A stretch of DNA of 64,000 nt, taken from NCBI RefSeq assembly GCF_039540575.1, contig NZ_BAABFC010000010.1, positions 124,001 through 188,000 on the forward strand, read 5' to 3'. Made by a program: the position numbers and the translations under genes. Of this stretch, positions 24,634 to 32,641 are shown piece by piece (positions within the stretch are counted from its first letter, which is position 1; each line of letters starts with the position of its first letter). The DNA comes from Pseudaeromonas paramecii (GTDB lineage Bacteria; Pseudomonadota; Gammaproteobacteria; Enterobacterales; Aeromonadaceae). The notes under the pieces were generated by a model, which was given only the letters and a program-made list of their open reading frames with translations, had not been told where the DNA came from and made no database searches.

Positions 24634-26466
24634 TCAGTTGGCGGTACAAAACTCACACAGGGCGTACTGTCCCATGGGGTCGTTGAGCTGAGTCAGGGGC
24701 GCCAGGCTCTGCCACCACTGGCTCACTAGCGGCATCAGGCTCTGGGGCACCAGGGACTGAGCGGCCTCATCAAACAGCTGACGCAGCAGGCGCTCCTTGG
24801 AGGAGAGCGGCGCCTGGATGGGCTGCAACTCGTAGTGGCTCAGCTCGGCCAGCTCGGCCGCACTGGATACGGCGGCGTGCAGATCCCCGAGTTCGTCCAC
24901 CAGGCCGTTGGCCTTGGCATCTACGCCACTCCACACCCGTCCCTGGGCAATCTGATCCACCTCATCCGGCGTCAGGCCCCGGCCCTCGGCCACCAGGTTG
25001 ATGAAGCGCTGGTAGGTGTTTTCCACATTCATCTGTACCAGTTGTTGTATGTGTTCCGGCAGGGGCCGCAGGGGCGAGAGGCCGGATTGATCCGTGGTGC
25101 CCAGACCATCGGTATGGACGCCCAGCTTGGCCAGGGCCTGATCAAAGGTGGCAAACATGCCGAACACGCCGATGGAGCCGGTCAGTGTGCTGGGCTCGGC
25201 ATAGATCTTGTCGGCATTGGCAGCTATCCAGTAGCCGCCGGAGGCGGCGGTGCTACCCATGGAGACCACCAGGGGTTTACCCGCCTGTTTGAGGGCCAGC
25301 AACTCGGTACGGATCTGATTGGCGGCAAAGGCGCTGCCGCCGGGACTGTCGATGCGCAGCACCAGGGCCTTGATATTCTTGTCCTTGGTGGCCTGACGAA
25401 TGAGGCGGGAGAGGCTCTCGCCGCCAATGCTGCCGTCCGGCTGTTCTCCGTTCAGGATGGTACCGCTGGCGACGATGAGGCCAATCTTGGGCTGGCCTGT
25501 ATCGGCAAAGCGCGCTGGCAAGGTACGCAGATAATCCCGCAGGCTGGTGTGCTTGAAGCCAGGCTCATCCTGGCTGGCGCCGGCCCACTGCGCCACCAGT
25601 TGCACCATCTCGGTGTGGCTGGCCAGTTGATCCACCAGTCCCTGATCCAGGGCGTATTGGGCGGCATTGCCCTGGGCCGCCCGGAAGCGGGCCAGCAGCT
25701 GCCCCTTGTCCGGTGAGATGGCATCCGGGCGTATCTTGCGGGCCTTGGCCACATCGGCCACGTATTGCTGCCACAGTTGGCTCAGCCAGCGGCCGTTGGC
25801 TTCGCGGGCCTCCGGCGACATGTCATCCCGGGTGTAGGGCTCGACGAAGGATTTGTAGCGGCCGGTGCGGAAGATGTAGGGGGTGATGTTGAACTTGGCC
25901 AGGGCTTCCTTGAAGTAGAGTTCGTAGCGCTCCATGCCCTGGATCAGCACGCCCCCGGAAGGATTGAGTAATACCGTATCGGCGTGGGCCGCCAGCAGAT
26001 ATTGGCTCTGGCTGTAGAAGTCGCCCATGGCCACCACCGGCTTGCCCCCCTGGCGGAAGTCATCCAGGGCGGCGGTGAGCTGCTGCAGTTTTTCCAGCGA
26101 ACTGGGCTGCAGATCCGACAGCTGCAGTACCACCCCCTTGATGGCTTCATCTGTCTTGGCCTTGGCCAGGGCATAGCGGATATCCTCCAGCACCAGCTCC
26201 CGGGGGCGGGAGTCATTGCTCATCAGATCGCTGAGCCACTGATTGTCGGCGAAGGGCGAACTGGCCTGCTCGACGAGCTGTCCCGCCAGATCCAGCACCA
26301 GGGCACCTTCGGGCACGGGGGGGGTGGGCTTTTCTTGTTGCAATGCCAGTATGACCAGCACCAGCACCAGCACAAAGGCGAGGTTAATCAGCAGAATTCG
26401 GGTGAAATTGAGCAGGCGCCAGGCGGTGCGCAGCAGCCATTTTATCGGGCGAAACAGGAATGACAT
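24634..26466 (-). CDS. sppA: Signal peptide peptidase SppA (67 kDa form)
   Basis: SppA is an inner-membrane serine protease that degrades cleaved signal peptides. The 610-residue product is the long duplicated form. It has an N-terminal membrane anchor (FTRILLINLAFVLVLVLVILAL, about residues 18-40, described here by ends only: FTRIL...VILAL), the general-base Lys in RTGRYKSFVEPYTRDDMS and the nucleophile Ser in SMGSTAASGGYW, matching Lys209 and Ser409 of E. coli. It is followed by ansA. A small ORF lies 79 bases upstream on the same strand. Confidence 0.96.
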   Translation of the reverse strand: MSFLFRPIKWLLRTAWRLLNFTRILLINLAFVLVLVLVILALQQEKPTPPVPEGALVLDLAGQLVEQASSPFADNQWLSDLMSNDSRPRELVLEDIRYALAKAKTDEAIKGVVLQLSDLQPSSLEKLQQLTAALDDFRQGGKPVVAMGDFYSQSQYLLAAHADTVLLNPSGGVLIQGMERYELYFKEALAKFNITPYIFRTGRYKSFVEPYTRDDMSPEAREANGRWLSQLWQQYVADVAKARKIRPDAISPDKGQLLARFRAAQGNAAQYALDQGLVDQLASHTEMVQLVAQWAGASQDEPGFKHTSLRDYLRTLPARFADTGQPKIGLIVASGTILNGEQPDGSIGGESLSRLIRQATKDKNIKALVLRIDSPGGSAFAANQIRTELLALKQAGKPLVVSMGSTAASGGYWIAANADKIYAEPSTLTGSIGVFGMFATFDQALAKLGVHTDGLGTTDQSGLSPLRPLPEHIQQLVQMNVENTYQRFINLVAEGRGLTPDEVDQIAQGRVWSGVDAKANGLVDELGDLHAAVSSAAELAELSHYELQPIQAPLSSKERLLRQLFDEAAQSLVPQSLMPLVSQWWQSLAPLTQLNDPMGQYALCEFCTAN

Positions 26467-26545
26467 CAGCAGCTTCCTTCACGAAACGAGCCTTGGCCCG
26501 CCATTATGGTCGCTGGGGGAGGGAATTACCATGCTTGCTGGCGGC

Positions 26546-26695
26546 TCAGGGCTTGGTGGGCGGCTCTTTGAGCCAGTTGCGCAACAAGGCCAGCAGACGG
26601 CCCGGTTGCTGCTGCCACAGCTGGTGCAGCTCACGGCGCCAGCGTTGGGTTTCCAGACGCCGGGCGGTCGGCAGGGAAGGGGGCTTGGTTTTCAT
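26546..26695 (-). CDS. Small 49-residue ORF upstream of sppA
   Basis: A 49-codon frame starts at ATG 26695, six bases after AGGTG, and stops at 26546. The product is basic and helical: MKTKPPSLPTARRLE, then RWRRELHQLWQQQ, ending PGRLLALLRNWLKEPPTKP. The C-terminal piece resembles the short amphipathic motif by which FliF ends bind FliG (pattern PxxVAxxxRxWL), but a match this short is not proof. It fills an otherwise empty gap between sppA and the divergent ydjA. No function is claimed. Confidence 0.5.
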   Translation of the reverse strand: MKTKPPSLPTARRLETQRWRRELHQLWQQQPGRLLALLRNWLKEPPTKP

Positions 26696-26778
26696 GGTGC
26701 ACCTGTAGTCAAAGTGGCGCGGGCCGATTAAGGTAGAGACCCGTTAAGGGATAACCTGTTGAGTATAGAGGTGGACGA

Positions 26779-27330
26779 ATGGAAGGCCTGAGCCTGTTGT
26801 TGGAACGTCACTCCTGTGGTCGTCTGGTGGCCCCCGCACCCCAGGGCCAAGCCTTGGAGAATATCTTGCAGGCGGCGCTGGCGGTGCCGGATCACGGTGG
26901 TCTGCATCCCTGGCAGTTCATCCTCTGTGAAGGCGATGGCCGGTTGCGGCTGGGCCAGATATTGGCCGAGGCGGCCCAGCGGCGGGGCGAGGGGATTGAG
27001 GCGATAGACAAGTTGCGCCAGGCACCCCTGCGGGCCCCGCTGGTGGTGGTGGTGGTCAGCCGGGCGATTGTCCATCCCAAGGTGCCGGTGCTGGAGCAGC
27101 AACTCTCCGCCGGTTGTGCGGCCATGGCCATGCAGATGGCGGCCCAGGCCCAAGGGTTTGGCGGCATCTGGCGCTCCGGCTGGGTGATGTTTGATCCAGA
27201 TGTGCACCAGGCGCTGGGCCTGGCCGACGGTGAGCAGATAGTGGGGTTTGTCTACCTGGGAACGCCGGAGGTTGCTGTGACGGGCCCGCGGCGAGCACTG
27301 GATAGCGCCAAGTTTGTCCGCTATCTGTGA
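26779..27330 (+). CDS. ydjA: NAD(P)H nitroreductase family protein YdjA
   Basis: This is a small FMN-dependent nitroreductase-fold protein. The 183-residue product shows the family landmarks PDHGGLHPWQFIL, QLSAGCAAMAMQMAAQAQGFGGIWRSG and QIVGFVYLGTPE, aligning end to end with E. coli YdjA. Its physiological substrate is not established. It is divergent from sppA, as in E. coli. Confidence 0.94.
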   Translation: MEGLSLLLERHSCGRLVAPAPQGQALENILQAALAVPDHGGLHPWQFILCEGDGRLRLGQILAEAAQRRGEGIEAIDKLRQAPLRAPLVVVVVSRAIVHPKVPVLEQQLSAGCAAMAMQMAAQAQGFGGIWRSGWVMFDPDVHQALGLADGEQIVGFVYLGTPEVAVTGPRRALDSAKFVRYL

Positions 27331-27355
27331 CGAGTCCGGATTGCCGGGTAGAAAC

Positions 27356-27384
27356 AACAACGCCGCCCGAGGGCGGCGTTGTGC
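27356..27384. terminator. Hairpin terminator between ydjA and asnS
   Basis: A 12-base stem ACAACGCCGCCC / GGGCGGCGTTGT with almost no loop lies between two convergent genes. The T tract is poor on the plus side; on the minus side the sequence is only T-rich, so efficiency is uncertain. Confidence 0.6.
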
Positions 27385-27398
27385 ATTCGAGGTGTTGA

Positions 27399-28799
27399 TT
27401 AGAACTCGGCGGTGCGCGGGGTGCGGGGGAAGGGGATCACGTCCCGCACGTTGCCCATGCCGGTGACGTAGACCACCAGCCGCTCGAAGCCCAGGCCGAA
27501 GCCGGCATGAGGCACGGTACCGTAGCGACGCAGATCCCGATACCACCAGTAATCTTCCTTGTTCAGATCCATCTCGGCCAGACGGGCATCCAGCACTTCC
27601 AGGCGCTCCTCACGCTGGGAGCCGCCGATGATCTCGCCGATGCCGGGGGCCAGCACGTCCATGGCGGCCACCGTCTTGCCGTCATCGTTCAAGCGCATGT
27701 AGAAGGCCTTGATGTCCTTGGGATAGTTCTTCACCACCACGGGAGCCTGGAAGTGCTCTTCAGCCAGGTAGCGCTCGTGTTCGGAGGAGAGATCGATACC
27801 CCATTCCACCGGGAATTCGAATTCACGGCCACAGGCCTTGAGGATCTCGATGGCATCTGTGTAGTCCACCTGGGCAAAGTCGGAGCTGACAAATTTTTCC
27901 AGCCGGTTGAGTACGTCCTTATCCACCCGCTCGGCGAAGAATTCCAGATCGTCCCGGCGTTCGGCCAGTACGGCATTGAAGACGTACTTGAGCATGTCTT
28001 CGGCCAGCTTGGCGTTGGCGGCCAGATCGGCGAAGGCCACTTCCGGCTCTACCATCCAGAATTCCGCCAGGTGGCGACTGGTGTTGGAATTTTCGGCACG
28101 GAACGTCGGACCGAAGGTATAGACCTTGGACAGGGCGCAGGCGTAGGTTTCGGCGTTCAGCTGCCCGGAGACGGTGAGGAAGGCCTCCTTGCCGAAGAAG
28201 TCCTGGCTGTAGTCCACCTTGCCGGCCTCGGTGCGGGGCAGGTTTTCCAGATCCAGGGTGGAGACGCGGAACATCTCGCCGGCCCCTTCACAGTCGGAGG
28301 CGGTGATGAGGGGGGTGGCCACCCAGCAGAAACCCTGCTCGTGGAAGAAGCGGTGGATGGCTTGGGCCAGGCAGTTGCGCACCCGGGTCACGGCGCCCAT
28401 CAGGTTGGTGCGGGCGCGCAGGTGGGCCTGTTCGCGCAGGTATTCGATGGTGTGGCGCTTGGCGGCCATGGGGTAGGTGTCCGGATCTTCGACCCAGCCG
28501 ATCACAGTCACCTGGCTGGCTTGCAGCTCAAAGGACTGGCCCTTGCCCTGGGAGGCCACCACTTCGCCGGTGACAGCCACGGAGCAGCCGGTGGTCAACC
28601 GCAGCACATCCTGTTCGTAATTCTCCAGGTGATTGGGCACCACGGCCTGGATGGGATCGAAACAGGAACCGTCGTGCACAGCCAGGAAGGAGATACCGGC
28701 CTTGGAGTCTCGACGGGTGCGGATCCAGCCTTGAACGGTCAGGCTGGTGCCGACGGCGTACTTGCCTTTGAGTACGTCGGCTACGGATGCTTGGGTCAT
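27399..28799 (-). CDS. asnS: Asparaginyl-tRNA synthetase
   Basis: This class II synthetase charges tRNA-Asn. The 466-residue product equals the E. coli length. It has the N-terminal OB-fold (SLTVQGWIRTRRDSK), motif 2 (FRAENSNTSRHLAEFWMVEPE region, FRAEN...MVEPE) and motif 3 (GFGLGFERLVVYVTG), ending PFPRTPRTAEF. I start at ATG 28799 (MTQASVADVLKG), with AGAGAG eight bases upstream; an open frame continues far upstream but has no homology. Its presence means asparagine is charged directly. Confidence 0.97.
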   Translation of the reverse strand: MTQASVADVLKGKYAVGTSLTVQGWIRTRRDSKAGISFLAVHDGSCFDPIQAVVPNHLENYEQDVLRLTTGCSVAVTGEVVASQGKGQSFELQASQVTVIGWVEDPDTYPMAAKRHTIEYLREQAHLRARTNLMGAVTRVRNCLAQAIHRFFHEQGFCWVATPLITASDCEGAGEMFRVSTLDLENLPRTEAGKVDYSQDFFGKEAFLTVSGQLNAETYACALSKVYTFGPTFRAENSNTSRHLAEFWMVEPEVAFADLAANAKLAEDMLKYVFNAVLAERRDDLEFFAERVDKDVLNRLEKFVSSDFAQVDYTDAIEILKACGREFEFPVEWGIDLSSEHERYLAEEHFQAPVVVKNYPKDIKAFYMRLNDDGKTVAAMDVLAPGIGEIIGGSQREERLEVLDARLAEMDLNKEDYWWYRDLRRYGTVPHAGFGLGFERLVVYVTGMGNVRDVIPFPRTPRTAEF

Positions 28800-28972
28800 C
28801 TGAACACTCTCTTTAACATTGTCATCTTGGCCAGGGGCCTTCCCGGCCTTCGGATCGCAACATCTTACCCGGGTGCAGGCAGGACTCAAGCAAAAGATGG
28901 GCCGCCGCCTTGCCGGTTTTCCCCTGCCGAGGCGAGACTTGTAACAGAGAACGTCATCAAAGGGAGAGAGTG

Positions 28973-29344
28973 ATGGAGGAGCCCCCTTACCGTGAGCGGC
29001 GGCATCAGCCGGATGGCTGGCTGCGGTTGCTGTGGTGGTGCAGTGGCCTGGGCTGGCTGATCTTGTTGCTGGTGCTGCTGCTCTATCACCTGGGTCGGCC
29101 GCAGACCAATTTTGGCCTGTGGCGCTACTGGCAATTGCCCATCCGGCATGATTGGCTGGAACCCTGGTTGGGAGCACTGCCCTGGGGATTGGCCGGCTGC
29201 GTCCTCTTGAGCCTGTTGACCCTGGGACTGGGCCGTCGGCGGGCACGCCGGCAGGAGGATGTGGTGCTCTGGTACGACATGCTGTTGCTCATCATCGGCC
29301 TGGTGGGGCTTGCCGGCTATGGCGCCTTGTTCTGGTGGCCCTGA
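28973..29344 (+). CDS. Small three-helix membrane protein, unknown
   Basis: I do not recognise this 123-residue protein. It starts at ATG 28973 behind AGGGAGAGAG, a strong ribosome site. It has a charged N-terminus (MEEPPYRERRHQPDG), three hydrophobic segments at about 16-38, 65-86 and 100-121, and a basic loop GRRRARRQE between the last two. The end of the gene overlaps the convergent HAMP-domain gene by 28 bases. No domain suggests a function. Confidence 0.7.
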   Translation: MEEPPYRERRHQPDGWLRLLWWCSGLGWLILLLVLLLYHLGRPQTNFGLWRYWQLPIRHDWLEPWLGALPWGLAGCVLLSLLTLGLGRRRARRQEDVVLWYDMLLLIIGLVGLAGYGALFWWP

Positions 29345-30081
29345 TCGGCCGCCAGACGCCGCATCAGGTGATCCACACTTTCCCCCAGTCGCCCAATCTC
29401 GTCATCCTGACGTATGTGTACCTCTTGCCAGATCCCCAGATCGGCGGCGCGATCCAAGGTCTGCCGAATGCGTGACAGTGGGGTGACTATCTGCCGGCGC
29501 AGTATGTAGATGGCCAGCAGCAAGCCGGCCCCGAACAGCAGACTCAGCAACAGGGCCAGGGTCAGCACGTGTTGCTCCATCTTGTCCAGCTGCGTGTCCA
29601 ACGAGTATTCCAGCCGCAGGGCCCCCAGCACCTGCCCCTCGGCCAGCGGACAGGCGGTACCGCACAGGCTGGCTGTGGCCAGGATGGGGCGGGTCATCAC
29701 CAGCAGCGTCTTGCCATGGCGCTTTACCACCTGAGTGCTGGCCTCACCCGCCAGCGCGGTTCTGTCCAGACTGTCCTGAGCCCGCTCCCGGGGTTGTGAT
29801 TCACCAGGCAGCGCCGGGGCACGCAGCACCCGCAACAGTTCCACCTGGGGCGGGACGGGCAGACGGCGATGCAGCAGATCGCGCAACGCCGGATTGCCGG
29901 TGAGCAGGGCCGGATCCATACCGTGGAGGTAGTGATCAAGCTGGTAGCCCATCTGGATTTGGCTGAGCTCCAGCAACAGGCTGCGCTCCCGCCAGGATTG
30001 CAGTGTCGTGGTGCCCAGCAGGACGGAGGAGAATATCAGCAGCAGAACAAAGCAGATCTTGCCGGTGATAGAGATGTGCAT
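29317..30081 (-). CDS. Membrane sensor-type protein with HAMP domain and no output domain
   Basis: The 254-residue product has an N-terminal transmembrane helix (ISITGKICFVLLLIFSSVLL), an extracytoplasmic region of about 150 residues with a possible disulfide pair in SLCGTACPLAEG, a second transmembrane helix (~171-193), and a HAMP segment starting at RRQIVTPLSRIRQTLD and DEIGRLGESVDHL. It then ends after about 15 residues, so the kinase, cyclase or chemotaxis output normally following HAMP is absent. The C-terminal codons overlap the end of the convergent membrane-protein gene. It may act through a partner protein encoded elsewhere. Confidence 0.8.
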   Translation of the reverse strand: MHISITGKICFVLLLIFSSVLLGTTTLQSWRERSLLLELSQIQMGYQLDHYLHGMDPALLTGNPALRDLLHRRLPVPPQVELLRVLRAPALPGESQPRERAQDSLDRTALAGEASTQVVKRHGKTLLVMTRPILATASLCGTACPLAEGQVLGALRLEYSLDTQLDKMEQHVLTLALLLSLLFGAGLLLAIYILRRQIVTPLSRIRQTLDRAADLGIWQEVHIRQDDEIGRLGESVDHLMRRLAADQGHQNKAP

Positions 30082-30128
30082 TTGAATCCAACTCGGTGGG
30101 GCGAAGGGGCTATTTTATGCGCGATAGT

Positions 30129-30171
30129 CCGCCAAGGCCACTGTCTTGCGACAGGACTGTGGCCTTGGCGG
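30129..30171. repeat. Long perfect inverted repeat downstream of bioA
   Basis: CCGCCAAGGCCAC (30129-30141) pairs perfectly with GTGGCCTTGGCGG (30159-30171), and an inner hairpin CTGTC-TTGC-GACAG sits in the loop. There is no T tract on either side, so it is not a standard terminator. It may stabilise the bioA mRNA 3' end or be a copy of a dispersed repeat. Confidence 0.7.
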
Positions 30172-30198
30172 GCAGGCTGGCCCGCGCTGGCGGACGGC

Positions 30199-31467
30199 CT
30201 ACCGTGTATCCAGCGCCACGCCGATGGCCCGGGTGAGCAAGCTCAGTTCGTCGGGTTGGATGATAAAGGGCGGCATCAGGTAGATGAGCCGGCCAAAGGG
30301 GCGGATCCAGACCCCTTGCGCTACTAAGCAGGCCTGCAGGCGGGCCTGATCCTGCGGCGTCTTGGTTTCCACCACGCCAATGGCCCCCAGCACCCGCACG
30401 GCGGCCACCTGGGGATGGTCGGTGTAGGCGGTCAGCTCCCGTTTTAGCTGGGCCTCTATGCTGGCGACCCGTTCCTGCCAGGGGGAGGCCAGCAGCAGAT
30501 CCAGCGAGGCATTGGCCACGGCGCAGGCCAGGGGGTTGGCCATGAAGGTGGGGCCATGCATCAGTACCCCGGCTTCGCCGTCACAGATCTGCTGCATCAC
30601 CGCCTGGGTGGTCAGGGTGGCGGAGAGGGTCAGGTAGCCGCCGGTCAGCGCCTTGCCCAGACAGAGGATGTCGGGGCGGATGCCGGCCCACTCGCAAGCG
30701 AACAGCTTGCCGGTGCGGCCAAAGCCGGTGGCGATCTCGTCGGCGATGAGCAGTATGCCGTATTCATCGCACAGGGCGCGGGCCTGGCGCAGGTACTCGG
30801 GATGATAAAAGCGCATGCCGCCGGCCCCCTGGACGATAGGTTCCAGGATCAGGGCGGCGATCTCGCTGTGCTGCTGGGCCAGCAGCTGGGTCAGCGGCAT
30901 CATGGCGGCCTGGTCCCAGGGAGCATCGAAGGCCACCGGCGGGGCGGGGACAAAGTAATGCTCGGCCACGAAGCCCCGGTAGAGCCGGTGCATGCTGCCC
31001 TCGGGATCCGTCACGCTCATGGCACCGAAGGTGTCGCCATGGTAGCCCTGGCGCAGGGCCACGAAGCGCCGCCGAGGGGTGCCGCGGCTTTGCCAGTACT
31101 GCAGCGCCATCTTGAGGGCCACCTCCACTGCCACCGAGCCCGAGTCCGCCAGAAACACCCGATCCAGCCCATCCGGGGTTAGCGCCACCAGCTTGCGGCA
31201 CAGCTCAATGGCAGGCTCATGGGTGATGCCACCGAACATCACATGGGCCATCTTGCCCAGCTGGTCGGTGGCGGCGGCGTTGAGCTCCGGCACGTTGTAG
31301 CCATGCAGGCAGGCCCACCAGGAGGACATGCCGTCCACAAGGGGGCGCCCGTCTTCCAGATACAGATGTACGCCCTCTGCCCGGGCTATGCCATAGGTGG
31401 GCAGGGGGTGGGTCAGGGAGGTGTAGGGATGCCAGATATGTTGGCGGTCAAAGGTATAATCGAGCAT
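30199..31467 (-). CDS. bioA: Adenosylmethionine-8-amino-7-oxononanoate aminotransferase BioA
   Basis: BioA transfers the amino group of SAM to KAPA to give DAPA in biotin synthesis. The 422-residue PLP class III aminotransferase has DGMSSWWACLHGYN, YHGDTFGAMSVTDP, LIADEIATGFGRTG and the PLP Lys in CLGKALTGGYLTLS. It is divergent from bioBFCD across a 97-base control region, the standard enteric arrangement. Confidence 0.97.
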   Translation of the reverse strand: MLDYTFDRQHIWHPYTSLTHPLPTYGIARAEGVHLYLEDGRPLVDGMSSWWACLHGYNVPELNAAATDQLGKMAHVMFGGITHEPAIELCRKLVALTPDGLDRVFLADSGSVAVEVALKMALQYWQSRGTPRRRFVALRQGYHGDTFGAMSVTDPEGSMHRLYRGFVAEHYFVPAPPVAFDAPWDQAAMMPLTQLLAQQHSEIAALILEPIVQGAGGMRFYHPEYLRQARALCDEYGILLIADEIATGFGRTGKLFACEWAGIRPDILCLGKALTGGYLTLSATLTTQAVMQQICDGEAGVLMHGPTFMANPLACAVANASLDLLLASPWQERVASIEAQLKRELTAYTDHPQVAAVRVLGAIGVVETKTPQDQARLQACLVAQGVWIRPFGRLIYLMPPFIIQPDELSLLTRAIGVALDTR

Positions 31468-31483
31468 AAAATAATCGAACGTA

Positions 31484-31533
31484 AATCATCTTATTGGCCT
31501 AATGATTGACAGGATACCGGCTGGCCTTAGACT
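31484..31533 (+). promoter_or_regulatory. Predicted bioB promoter with overlapping inverted repeat
   Basis: TTGACA (31506-31511) is 16 bases from TAGACT (31528-31533), a good sigma-70 promoter for bioB. An inverted repeat AATCAT-N12-ATGATT (31484-31507) overlaps the -35 end and lies between the divergent bioA and bioB. This is where BirA acts in E. coli, but the sequence does not resemble the classical TTGTAAACC half-site. Confidence 0.55.
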
Positions 31534-31564
31534 GGCCAAGTTCAACATCACAAGAGTCCTCATC

Positions 31565-32641
31565 ATGTCATCTGCCATCCGCCATAACTGGTGCCGGGAG
31601 GAAGTCCAGGCCCTGTTTGCCTTACCCTTCAACGATCTGCTGTTTAGTGCCCAACAGGTACACCGTCAGCATTTCGATGCCAACGAGGTGCAGGTCAGCA
31701 CCCTGCTGTCCATCAAGACGGGGGCCTGCCCGGAAGACTGCAAGTACTGCCCCCAAAGTGCCCGCTATCAGACCGGGCTGGAGGCGGAGCGGCTGCTGGA
31801 GGTGGAAAAGGTGCTGGAGCGGGCGCGGGAGGCCAAGGCGGCCGGCTCGTCACGCTTCTGCATGGGCGCCGCCTGGCGCAACCCCAAAGACAGGGACATG
31901 CCCTACCTGCTGCGCATGGTGGAAGAGGTCAAGGCCATGGGGCTGGAGACCTGCATGACCCTTGGCATGCTCACCGCCGATCAGGCTCAGCGACTGGCCC
32001 AGGCCGGACTGGATTACTACAACCACAACCTGGACACCTCGCCGGAATTTTACGGCGACATCATCACCACCCGTACCTACCAGGATCGACTGGATACCCT
32101 GAGCCATGTCCGTGAGGCGGGCATGAAGGTCTGCTCCGGCGGCATCATAGGCCTGGGGGAGAGTGCCGAGGACAGGGCCGGCCTGCTGGTGGCGCTGGCC
32201 AACCTGACCCCGCAGCCCGAAAGCGTGCCCATCAACATGCTGGTGAAGGTCAAGGGCACGCCGCTGGAGTCGGCGGACGAGGTGGATCCCTTCGACTTCA
32301 TCCGCATCATCGCCGTGGCGCGCATCATGATGCCGGCCTCCCATGTGCGGCTGTCCGCCGGGCGGGAGAAGATGAACGATCAGATGCAGGCCCTGTGTTT
32401 CCTGGCCGGCGCCAACTCCATCTTCTACGGCTGCAAACTGCTCACCACCCCCAATGCCGATGAGCATGGCGACAAGCAGCTGTTCCGTCGCCTGGGGATC
32501 CGTCCCGAGGCCGCCCGCGGCAAGCAGCAGCCGGATCTGATGCAGGAACAGGCGTTGCGTGAAGCCCTGGTGACTGAGGCCGACGAGCCCCTGTTCTACG
32601 ACGCCACCCAACCCAAGAAAACAGCTCAGCATGCCCTTTGA
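31565..32641 (+). CDS. bioB: Biotin synthase BioB
   Basis: BioB is the radical-SAM enzyme that inserts sulfur into dethiobiotin. The 358-residue product has the radical-SAM cluster CxxxCxxC in GACPEDCKYCPQS, then GAAWRNPKDRDMPYL, YYNHNLDTSPE and RLSAGREKM with the Arg that binds the second cluster. I start at ATG 31565 (MSSAIRHNW), behind AAGAG; the open frame extends 21 codons upstream over the promoter. The stop overlaps the bioF start by 11 bases. Confidence 0.97.
   Translation: MSSAIRHNWCREEVQALFALPFNDLLFSAQQVHRQHFDANEVQVSTLLSIKTGACPEDCKYCPQSARYQTGLEAERLLEVEKVLERAREAKAAGSSRFCMGAAWRNPKDRDMPYLLRMVEEVKAMGLETCMTLGMLTADQAQRLAQAGLDYYNHNLDTSPEFYGDIITTRTYQDRLDTLSHVREAGMKVCSGGIIGLGESAEDRAGLLVALANLTPQPESVPINMLVKVKGTPLESADEVDPFDFIRIIAVARIMMPASHVRLSAGREKMNDQMQALCFLAGANSIFYGCKLLTTPNADEHGDKQLFRRLGIRPEAARGKQQPDLMQEQALREALVTEADEPLFYDATQPKKTAQHAL

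Noticed and set aside
31468..31564. A classical BirA operator
   Set aside because: No TTGTAAACC / GGTTTACAA half-sites are present; only a different inverted repeat is seen.
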